NCBI GenBank assembly: GCA_033558025.1
Contig: JAUCEF010000009.1
Span: 1,302,001 to 1,366,000, forward strand
From: Phytophthora sp. 'mugwort'
Lineage: Eukaryota > Oomycota > Peronosporomycetes > Peronosporales > Peronosporaceae
DNA length: 64,000 bases
Reading direction: 5' to 3'
Made by a program: the position numbers and the translations under genes. A model generated the notes under the pieces. The model was not told where the DNA came from. It ran no database searches and saw nothing but the letters and a program-made list of their open reading frames with translations. Below, piece after piece: positions 55,773 to 64,000 of the stretch; position 1 is the first letter of the stretch; each line of letters begins with the position of its first letter.

Positions 55773-58700
55773 ATGACCCTGGAGTCCCCCATGACGGACT
55801 CAAGGCACACCGAGTTCACGGCTATGCCCCTTACCCCTAAGACTGGAGGCAGTACTCGAGGGGGTGAGGACGAACGGTACTGGGAAGCGTACGTGGAAGT
55901 TGAAGATCTCCTGACCCGTGCACCTCGTAGTCGCATTTCACCCACCAACCTCGAGCAGAGTCAAGGCCTCAACTCGGCGAATGTCGACGACGTCCGGAAA
56001 GTGTGTGGGTTTAACCGTCTGTCCCCGCCCAAGACCGTGCCCGACTACATCCTGTTCCTACAACAATTCGTCGACATGTTCATGATCTTGCTGTCCGTAG
56101 CGGGTCTTTTGAGCCTCATTGCCTACTTCATCGACACGTCGACAGTGCTAAACCTATATCTGTCGCTGGTGTTATTCGCCATTGTGATCGTCACGTGCAC
56201 CATCACGTTCCTACAGGCGCGTTCGACGAGCAAAGTGATGGATTCGTTCAAGAACATGCTTCCGCAGCAGTGCACAGTGGTACGTGACGGCGTGAGCCAG
56301 ACGATCCCAGCTGAGGAGCTCGTGGTGGGCGACTTGGTTTGGGTGCGCAACGGCGACAAAGTTCCCGCGGACCTCCGCATTCTGCTCTGCAACAATCTCA
56401 AAGTGGAGAACTCGTCGCTCACGGGTGAATCCGAGCTGGTCACCATCACGTCGGATGTCCAGGAGGACTCAGTGGCCCACTTGGAGTGTAAGAACGTAGT
56501 GTTCAACGGTTCGTTGTGTTTCGATGGATCCGGGTTGGGTCTGGTGCTGACGATCGGTGACAAGACGGTCATCGGTCGCATCGCTGAGCTTGCCACGTCC
56601 ACTACTACACGTGAGACCAACATGCAACGCGAAGTGAAGGCGTTTGTTCGTTTCATTAGTGTCCTTGCGGTAGTTATGGCTGGTATCCTATTTGCTATTG
56701 GTGTCATTCGCAAAGGAGGTGAAGATGTGATTTCGACGTTCGTAAATGGCTTCTTGGTGATAATTGTAGCGAACGTGCCTCAAGGGTTGCCAGCCACGGT
56801 GACGTCACTGCTGACGATTACGGCGAGTCGGATGGCGGCGCGTAACATTTTCGTGAAGCGTCTCGACTGTGTTGAGACGATGGGGTCCATCTCGCTGATT
56901 GCAACGGACAAGACCGGAACGCTGACGAAGAACGTGATGACGGTGACAGACACGTGGGCTGGTCGAGAATTCGCAGCGCAGCCGTCCGGAGACCGTGTGG
57001 TCATTGAGCTGGACAACCGGACCGACTACTTGTCCGGAACCACTCCAAAGGCGCTACTGGTCCGTGGAGCTGCACTATGTAACCGTGCAGCTCCAGACGT
57101 CACTGCGCCAGAGCACAAGACGCTGAATGCCGATGCGTCAGTGGATGCTACAGAAGAGAAAATGATCGGTGGGGCCCATTTGTCCGCAGCTAGAAGCTCC
57201 TTCAGCCTCTCTCGTCTCAGCTTCCAAAGCCACGTCTCGGTACGCGAGCAGCCCAAGGTCGTGGCCAAGCGCCAATACACCGGCAATCCGTCCGACATTG
57301 CCCTGCTCCGCTTCGCGGACGCCAACTACACGTCCGACATTACCCGCGAGGAGTACCCGCTGGTGTTTGAGATCCCCTTTAATTCGACAAACAAGTGGCA
57401 ACTAGTGATCGTCCCCGCCCCACGAGAGAAAAGTAGACAGCGCAGTTTCGACGTGTTCATGAAAGGTGCACCTGAGGTGATCATCAAGCGATGCAGCACG
57501 ATCCTGTCGGCAACAGGCGACGAGCTTCCGATGGATGACGCGCTCATACGCGAGTTTACCGAGTCGTACGAATTGTTTGGCAGCAAGGGCCGTCGAGTTC
57601 TGGCAATAGCAACACGCCGGTTTGACTCCCCAACTGCGGCATTCTCCGTGGACAAGGCCAACTTTCCGTCAGAGAATCTTTGCTTTGTCGGCATGGTAGC
57701 GATCATGGACCCTCCTCGAGACGACGTCCCGGACGCCATCGCGAAGTGCAAACACGCTGGCATTAAGGTGTTTATGGTCACTGGTGATCACCCACTGACG
57801 GCCCGTGCCATTGCGACAGAGATCGGTCTCCTTAACGACTACGGTCGCGTGTTGGAGTTATTGACACCCACGTCGCTTAGTGATACTGCCGGACTGCCTG
57901 TTGATCTGGACATGTACGATGGTGCAGTCGTGCACGGCGGTGTTCTCAACTACCTGTCAGATGACGACCTGAAGGCCATTCTGCGTCTAAAATCCGTCGT
58001 GTTTGCTCGTACGACGCCCCAGCACAAACTCGAGATTGTAAAGGCCAGTCAGGAACTGGGGGAGTGTGTGGGTGTAACGGGAGACGGCGTGAATGACGCA
58101 CCAGCACTGAAGCAGGCGGACGTGGGCGTCGCCATGGGAATGAACGGCAGTGACGTGGCTCGACAAGCTGCGGATATCATCCTGATGGACGACAACTTCT
58201 CGTCGATCGTGCGTGGCGTGGAGCAAGGCCGTGTGATCTTTGATAACCTCAAGAAGACGATCGCATACACGTTGACGCACTTATGGCCCGAGATCATGCC
58301 GGTGGCGATCAACTTGGCGCTGGGAATGCCCTCGGGCATGACGTCGTTGCAAATCTTGAGTATCGATCTCGGTACGGAACTGGGCCCCGCCATTTCGATC
58401 GCCTACGAAGGTGCAGAACACGATATCATGCAGCGTCCACCGCGCGACCTGAACAAGGACCGACTCATGTCCAAGTCTCTGCTGATCTACGCGTATGCCG
58501 TCGCCGGTATGATCAACGCCGCTGGTTGTCTGCTAGCCTACGGTACCGTCTTCTGGCGCAACGGCGTGTCCTTTTCAGATCTGTTCATGAGTGACGATGA
58601 CTACTGGACGGCCGACGCCGACACGTTTTGTACCGCGGACGGCGAGTGCTTTGACGAAGCTGAGCAAACGTATTTGATGGAGCAGGCGTGTGGCTCGTGG

Positions 58701-59018
58701 TACATTGCGCTGATCGTCTGTCAGTTTTTCCACATCTGGATGGTCAAGAGCCGCCGCACGTCTGTGACCAAGACCAGCATCTGCAAGAACATTGTGACGA
58801 TGTATGGCGCCGCGATCGAGATGTTCATTGTCGTACTTGTCGTGTACGTTCCCGGCATCCAATCGTTTTTCGGAACGGCAGCAGTTGATTATGTGCCCTG
58901 GCTGATTGGCTGTGCTACGGGTGTCATCACGTGCATTTACAGCGAGAGCATCAAGGCACTCGCTCGTCGTGAAGTGCCTGGCGAAGAGCGATGCCTCGCT
59001 CGATGGTTAGCGTGGTAG
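55773..59018 (+). CDS. type IIC P-type ATPase, copy 3 (right palindrome arm)
   Basis: 1,081 residues, no intron, protein identical to copy 2. It runs away from copy 2, so the two share a head-to-head arrangement, with about 2.2 kb between their ATGs. All catalytic motifs are intact (DKTGT Asp379, TGES, TGDGVNDAPALKQADVG). Membrane-site residues are Gln337 in M4, His836 and Glu840 in M5, Asp865 and Glu869 in M6. An upstream in-frame ATG exists at 55398 (125 codons earlier), but it lies before the perfect initiator at 55656, so it is not used as the start here. No N-terminal targeting peptide is evident. Identical copies should make the same pump; duplication may raise dosage. Confidence 0.9.
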   Translation: MTLESPMTDSRHTEFTAMPLTPKTGGSTRGGEDERYWEAYVEVEDLLTRAPRSRISPTNLEQSQGLNSANVDDVRKVCGFNRLSPPKTVPDYILFLQQFVDMFMILLSVAGLLSLIAYFIDTSTVLNLYLSLVLFAIVIVTCTITFLQARSTSKVMDSFKNMLPQQCTVVRDGVSQTIPAEELVVGDLVWVRNGDKVPADLRILLCNNLKVENSSLTGESELVTITSDVQEDSVAHLECKNVVFNGSLCFDGSGLGLVLTIGDKTVIGRIAELATSTTTRETNMQREVKAFVRFISVLAVVMAGILFAIGVIRKGGEDVISTFVNGFLVIIVANVPQGLPATVTSLLTITASRMAARNIFVKRLDCVETMGSISLIATDKTGTLTKNVMTVTDTWAGREFAAQPSGDRVVIELDNRTDYLSGTTPKALLVRGAALCNRAAPDVTAPEHKTLNADASVDATEEKMIGGAHLSAARSSFSLSRLSFQSHVSVREQPKVVAKRQYTGNPSDIALLRFADANYTSDITREEYPLVFEIPFNSTNKWQLVIVPAPREKSRQRSFDVFMKGAPEVIIKRCSTILSATGDELPMDDALIREFTESYELFGSKGRRVLAIATRRFDSPTAAFSVDKANFPSENLCFVGMVAIMDPPRDDVPDAIAKCKHAGIKVFMVTGDHPLTARAIATEIGLLNDYGRVLELLTPTSLSDTAGLPVDLDMYDGAVVHGGVLNYLSDDDLKAILRLKSVVFARTTPQHKLEIVKASQELGECVGVTGDGVNDAPALKQADVGVAMGMNGSDVARQAADIILMDDNFSSIVRGVEQGRVIFDNLKKTIAYTLTHLWPEIMPVAINLALGMPSGMTSLQILSIDLGTELGPAISIAYEGAEHDIMQRPPRDLNKDRLMSKSLLIYAYAVAGMINAAGCLLAYGTVFWRNGVSFSDLFMSDDDYWTADADTFCTADGECFDEAEQTYLMEQACGSWYIALIVCQFFHIWMVKSRRTSVTKTSICKNIVTMYGAAIEMFIVVLVVYVPGIQSFFGTAAVDYVPWLIGCATGVITCIYSESIKALARREVPGEERCLARWLAW

Positions 59019-59619
59019 AAAGATTTATATTGTCGTAATTGGACACTTTTAGGAAAACCCACTACATGCCTACACCATTGCACGGCGTTATTCACGAAGT
59101 CAACACTCAAATTCAAAAAATGCGCGAACAAATTCAAATGCACTCTCCAGTATCAATCCTAATCAATACTTCAGTATTCCTAAAAATAGATATTGTGACT
59201 GCGCGGGAAGAGGAGAGGGACTATTGGCAGCAGGTGATGCATATGGGCGTTACGTATACTTGCAGAGGCGGAAGGAAGAGGGGGGAGTGAAGAGGATCAA
59301 ACATGGCGGCAGCGATCAACGGCGAATCACACTACAGAACGTACGGGGATTCACAGAGTCGAACCGTCACAAATGGCTGAGAGTTTGGAGATGAACGCCG
59401 GTCAAAGAGAGACCGATAGCCTGGTTAATCCAGGAAACGCATACAACCAAGGAAGAGGAAGTCGCGAAGCTGACTACGTCCTGGTGAAGACTATGGGGGA
59501 AACCATACGAAATTCCGGGATATCAGTCACTCACGCAAGAAAAGCCGAAGGCTGCGCAGAGTACAGTATCCGATAAATTCGGCGCAACCTGAGAGGATCC
59601 AAGAAGAGCTACTGGGTAA

Positions 59620-60584
59620 TTGATAGAAGCGGAGGTGGGAAAGGATGTCATGCTTCAAAATTGGGACACCACAGCTCGAGAGTGTGTCAAATGCATCCAA
59701 AGGGTAGCGGATCATGAAAAACAAAGACGGAAAGCAACAGTACATCGCATCAACGCGCAGCATCGGGCGCACTTGTTGACGCCACGAGAACTATTGCAAG
59801 TGTCTGAAGCGGACGTCCAAGAGGAGCTACTAGTCAGGACCGGACAGCGGCTAGAGAACAACGGAACAACTGCGGTGGAAGTTCAAGCGGGTCTCCAATT
59901 GGGAAAAAGACCAAACGATAACAACAATCAGGTGCATCAATGAGGAGCCTTTCGAGAGAGGAATGACAATTGCAGATCAATTCTCGTCGGAATAGAAACC
60001 AGTTTTAGGGGTAGTACACAGTCAAGTGGCGAGGAGGACATGGAAGCCGAATTCGACAAATTCGTCAGAATTCCAGATGAGCGTCGCGTTTCTCCACAGC
60101 AAAATGGGGAGTTGATGAAAGAAATCACGTCAGAAGAAGTGATCCAGGCAATAGCAGATCTGAACCGTCACAAAGCAGCAGGCGCTGACGGATTAAACAA
60201 TGACTTTTACAAAGACGCCCAGGCGGTGTTAGTATCGGCGGCAATAGGTAACGAGTTGCTGAGGGGAGGGAATCCCCGGCGTCATTTCTCGAGGGCATGA
60301 TAATTCCGTTACGAAAGATAGGGGATTCTGCTGACGCAACGGACTTCAGGCCGATCTCGCTATTGCAAACGGGATACAAGTGTACACAAAGGTCATAGCT
60401 ACTCGAGCACAGAAGGTAATGGGCACACCGATCGGGGACTCCCAGCAAGGGTTTGTTCATGGCCGTCAAATGCTTAAGACCGTGACGATGATGTTAGCTA
60501 TCCTGGCAACAGCATCCAATGAGCCCGAGCTCGTAGCGGCGCTCAGTCAAGTGATCCTATTATTGCTGGACTTCAGAAAAGCGT
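59620..60584 (+). pseudogene. LINE ORF2 fragment: reverse-transcriptase N-terminal half
   Basis: 59620-59943 encodes a charged linker typical of the stretch between endonuclease and RT. It continues in other frames with EITSEEVIQAIADLNRHKAA and GADGLNNDFYKD (about 60118-60210), then [20 protein letters not shown] (about 60314-60370) and [17 protein letters not shown], and ends at [12 protein letters not shown] where a hAT element interrupts it. Several frameshifts. RT continues at 62742. The LINE lies about 450 bp past the palindrome edge. Confidence 0.75.
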
Positions 60585-60592
60585 ATGATACA

Positions 60593-62733
60593 CAGGGACC
60601 CCGATTAATGCATACAGGCATATATTAATGTGCATTTATCTACTTCCATTATGTATTGGAGCCTCCTGCAGATTCGCTGACCATTATGTATGTAGCGAGT
60701 TTTTACATATGCATTATTAAGGGGTGGGGTCTGATTTAGTAATTACGTTTATCGCTTACAACCAACCATTCGCAGCTACCAGGTCTCCGAACATTTCGTC
60801 CACACACAGTTAATTTTGCCCTAGGCCTGGCAATGGGCGACATCAACCTCTCTAGGTCCGCTTCTGCTGGTCCATTTTCACAGAAGCAAATTGCTTTCTT
60901 CTATTTTTCCCGTGTCTGGACGACAACGGCGAGTCTACAACCTATTACAAATGTAAGGTGTGCTCCACAGTGCACAACCAGCACACGGGCACAGGCACGA
61001 CAAAACTCAATCAGCATATTCGGCTCAAAGATGCCAATTTTGAGACCGAAATGCTTGCTGCCGGTCCCAGCAAGACCGACTCATTCTGGCTTGAATTAGC
61101 AAAAAGCGCAGATTCGTTTTGGTTGGCTGGAGTGGACGATGTTCGGTTATCTACCGTTCAGCTTTTGCGAGCAAAAGAGGACGAGGAGGTACGAAATCAC
61201 CAATTTTTACGTCTCGGCCTGAAACTTAATTTTGTTTTCTTATTTTCAAAATAAAGGTACGCGAATTTTTCTCAAAAACGCTTAAAGCAGATATGCAAAA
61301 AACCCGAAGCGGTGGAAGCTAAACTTTCTGCAAAGATGCCTCAAAAGTTTGGTCTAATTTTTGACGGCTGGACCCATGCCTCAGAGCATTTTATCGCTGT
61401 ATTTGCGTGTTACGAGGTCGATGGAGTGCCGTACCGACCGCTATTGGCTATGGCACCGGTACTGAAGCCACCGGAGGAGACAGTGGATGACGTGGTAATT
61501 ATTCACAACGCAGAAGCGCACCGTGAGGCCATAATACTAATTTTGGGGGTATTCGACAATACAATCGACCAAGTATATTCTTGGTTAGTGACAACTGCTC
61601 ACTTAACAAGAAACTTGCTCGTATCCTCTGCGTCCCATTAGTTGGCTTTGCAAGTCACCGCCTGAACCTAGCAGTCTCAATACTCATCGCGTCCCTAGAA
61701 ACTGTGCTGCGCAATATCGAGACGCTTATGGTTCGCCTCAGCACTCTCAACCATTCAGCAAAAATCAGGTAACTTTATTTTGTAAATTTTTTTATTAATC
61801 TTCTATGTTTAATTGAGTCTTATGTTTATTTTCTTAAAGGTCCAGGACGGAGCTTAGACTTAAACTTCGCCAAGTCACGAGGTGGGGATCTACGTACCAC
61901 ATGTTGAAACGGTACTTCGAATTAGAATTTATTGCTCGTGACGACGAAAGGCTGGCTGATTGTATCCCATCAGCCAGCGATAACAAGAAGCTGAAGGTGT
62001 TATTTGAGACGTTGGGTAACGTGGAGTCGGTATCCATGTGACTGCAGTCTGACGACGTAACACTATGGGAAGTTCGGGTTCTTTTAAACGCACTGCTCAA
62101 AGAAAAAACAGCGTTAAAGCGTTATCTGGGTACATTTGTGTGGGTGTGTTCGTGTAATGTTTTTTGTGCTTTTTTAAAACAATATATATTTAAGGTGCTA
62201 CGGCTAATATTGTGGCTAGTCCGGATTTTGAGTCTGCTTGCGTAAAAATACAGACTGGCAAACATCATCTCATGAGTCGTCAAGAGAAGCATGCCGCTCA
62301 ACCGTTTGAGCGGCAACCCGCTACAATCGCAACTTCTGAGAGCGCGAAGAAGGTCAACTTTGCTGCATCGGTTTTAAAGAAGGCTCGACTCGAATAAAAA
62401 CAGTACTTACGACCAAGTCAACACGATTCCGCCGACGTCCAACCTTGCGGATCGCTTGTTCAGTGTGGCTCGTGCTACGTACGGTATTGACCGCCACTCG
62501 CTGCTACCCGTTTCGCTTGAGATGATTCTATTTCTTAGAGCTAATGAGAGCTACAGGGATGTTCAAACTGTTCATGAGTGCATTGACTAGAAGATTTACC
62601 CATTATGTACCCATTAGTGCCATTAATATGCATAATGAACATTATGCATGTAAGGTTTGTCTTATTCCTAAATGCATAATGCATGGACGGATAATTTTTT
62701 GACATGAGATTAATGCCATTATCGGGAGCCCTG
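60593..62733. mobile_element. hAT element inserted in the LINE, full length
   Basis: The left end CAGGGACCCCGATTAATGCA (60593 on) and right end, reverse complemented, CAGGGCTCCCGATAATGGCA (ending 62733) form terminal inverted repeats. The 8-bp target duplications are ATGATACA (60585-60592) and ATCATACA (62734-62741), with one mismatch. Removing the insert rejoins LINE reading KAYDT with [19 protein letters not shown], as expected for RT. Total 2,141 bp. Confidence 0.9.
60920..62590 (+). pseudogene. hAT transposase relic (copy 2)
   Basis: The order is BED-type zinc finger (KVCSTVHNQHTGTGTTKLNQ, near 60955-61015), FGLIFDGWTHASEHFIAVFA at 61340-61400, DNCSLNKKLARIL then LVGFASHRLNLAVSILIAS near 61580-61690. 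The C-terminal dimerisation part (PPTSNLADRLFSVARATYG, then RHSLLPVSLEMILFLRANES) lies at 62430-62550. Frameshifts and stops at about 61640, 61770, 62040 and 62395 break it; small introns could explain some. The core piece FGLIFDGWTHASEHF matches copy 1 at 6450-8200. Confidence 0.78.
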
Positions 62734-62741
62734 ATCATACA

Positions 62742-63130
62742 GTAGCTCGGGAATCCCTGTTTTTATCCCTACTCAAGTTTGGATTTTCAGAAAGGTTTGT
62801 CAATATGATCCGGAGATTGCATGAAGGAACGACGGCACCAGTTTTTAGTCAATGGCGAGCTTTCGGAACCACAGGATGTTCGGTCGGGGATCCGGCAGGG
62901 CTGCCCGTTAGCGCCTCTGCTGTTTATTCTAGCGGCAGAGATGCACTGGCAATTAGACAGGATAAAGAGCTCACAGGAATAATGATCCCAGGGGGGAAAG
63001 GATCACGGCATAAATTGTCGGCTTTTGTGGACGACTCGACGGTGTTTTTAAAGGAAGCGCAGCAACTACCGAGAGTGATATAAATAGTGGAGGATTTGGG
63101 CAGGCTATCAGGACTACAAGTACAGCCAAC
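62742..63130 (+). pseudogene. LINE reverse transcriptase, C-terminal half of the split copy
   Basis: It continues the RT after the hAT insertion: [37 protein letters not shown] near 62895-62940, and the catalytic FVDDSTVF near 63025. The FVDD box is the usual YxDD position. The end near 63130 abuts an oppositely oriented LINE fragment. Confidence 0.7.
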
Positions 63131-63136
63131 AAAGAG

Positions 63137-64000
63137 TCATCTTAACTTCCTAAGCACGGCCATCAATCTCCAGGAATACGGCGGCATACCGGTGCTAGCG
63201 CACTTAAGACTAACCCTTTGGTGATCCGATGGGAACGCTGGTTCAGCCACTGAGACCCATTGAACCTTGGCCGTCCAAACTTGCGGCACGTAAATTCTAT
63301 CAATCCTGCTCGCTGACTCCACTCCCCAATACGTGTAAAATCCGTCGGGTCCGGCTTGTCACTATCCTCTTCTGCTTGATCCTCTAATGTTCGGGCAGCT
63401 TCCAGTTGTAACTGTCTAGGCAACTTACCTAATTCTTCACTTTCTGGGCGCGCTGATCTGTGCCCCCCCAGTCGATCCATACTGGGCTCTGAACGCTGTT
63501 GAATCTCCGGCAAGTATCACGTCCTTAGTTTGTTGTGGCCACTCCTGCAGCCCTGCAAAGAACTGTTCTCGTTCATGATGTCCGTTCGGCACGTAGACAT
63601 TAATCAGTAGAAGATCTCCAACCGTTACAGCCATTGCCCGGTTCGTCCATCGCCTTGTTGCCAGGGTTGGACTGCTCTCGCTTCTCCGGGGTTGATCAAT
63701 ATCGCCACTCCACCAGTCTTTGCCTGGTGAATACTCCAGTAGGATAATGGTGGCCCCCCTTGACGGGGAAACAGTGCGCTAATTTGGCTACGAGGTCGGA
63801 ACTGGAAATCTGACAGACGTCAACTGGGCGGGGAGGATCCGAGCCATTTAGCGAAGACTGGCGACGGCAACGCAACTATCCACCAGTGCTGACACTCGAG
63901 CGACGATCCTGAGCGTTATAATGGTGCCACCACTGTTGTTCACAGCAGCGGTATTTGACATGCCGAAATGGGCGATTTCCCAGATCTGCAATCTACAAAA
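63137..64000 (-). pseudogene. LINE endonuclease (APE-like) fragment, runs off the window
   Basis: Minus-strand pieces read GDLLLINVYVPNGHHEREQF and QQTKDVILAGD at 63520-63634, and SRIDRIYVPQVWTAKVQWVS then FPSDHQRVSLKC at 63200-63310. NVYVPN, the D-x-N/D region, SRIDRIYV and SDH are hallmarks of LINE APE endonucleases. Earlier sequence to 64000 continues the ORF in other frames (KTGGVAILINPGEARAVQ). Its orientation is opposite to the LINE RT at 62742-63130. Confidence 0.7.

Larger units (their letters stand above)
54811..59168. repeat. right arm of a 4.36-kb palindrome
   Basis: Reverse complement of 50217-54574. It ends at 59168; beyond it are 450 bp of non-matching DNA and then a LINE. It carries ATPase copy 3. 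Confidence 0.95.

Noticed and set aside
50217..59168. Treating the palindrome as an assembly fold-back artefact
   Set aside because: Not excluded, but the 236-bp asymmetric spacer with diverged inverted blocks and unique flanks is not what a simple fold-back read would produce.

Overview
The window looks like a repeat-rich stretch of an oomycete nuclear genome, most likely from the Peronosporales (Phytophthora or a downy mildew). Three things point there. Short GT-AG introns of about 56-100 nt fit the genes. Matches to the oomycete 16-nt initiator (GCTCATT...CAWTTT) lie about 100-140 nt upstream of start codons. The repeats are a mix of hAT, pogo-like, Crypton-like, MULE, piggyBac, copia and LINE relics. 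No species name can be read from the sequence.

Layout. 1-6.4 kb: no recognisable gene, with a piggyBac-type end at 311, poly-G runs and short repeats. 6.4-9.7 kb: a hAT relic and a pogo-like relic. 11.6-21.7 kb is the main gene island: a PH-kinase-PH protein, a seven-exon Ulp2/SENP6-7-type SUMO protease (resolved here in frame, 861 residues), an AN1 zinc-finger protein, and two tandem hotdog-fold thioesterase-like genes that share an intron. 22.2-34.6 kb is a transposon graveyard: two Crypton-like relics around an HTH/Ulp1-like relic, a chromodomain scrap, MULE pieces, a tRNA-derived SINE and a LINE 3' end. 34.7-36.3 kb: a complete but broken cytochrome P450. 38-41.2 kb: an intact P-type ATPase (type IIC, Na,K/H,K-ATPase-like). 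A 4.07-kb piggyBac element with exact TTAA target duplications sits 36 bp after its stop codon. 45.5-49.5 kb: two ankyrin pseudogenes, a second pogo-like relic and a copia end.

50,217-59,168 is the most striking part: a palindrome of two 4,358-bp arms around a 236-bp spacer. Each arm carries a complete IIC ATPase gene; the two are divergent and encode identical proteins. Inside the spacer, the outer parts are still recognisable as a decayed continuation of the same inverted repeat. So the palindrome appears older than the identity of its arms suggests, and the arms may have been homogenised by gene conversion. The three ATPases share unusual residues at cation-binding positions of M4, M5 and M6. 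The window ends with a LINE reverse transcriptase split by a hAT element that still has its terminal repeats and 8-bp target duplication, then an oppositely oriented LINE endonuclease.

Functionally, the intact genes cover ion transport (three ATPases), signalling (kinase), SUMO deconjugation, a stress-type zinc finger and lipid/acyl-CoA metabolism. They do not form one pathway. The link between the ATPases is duplication.
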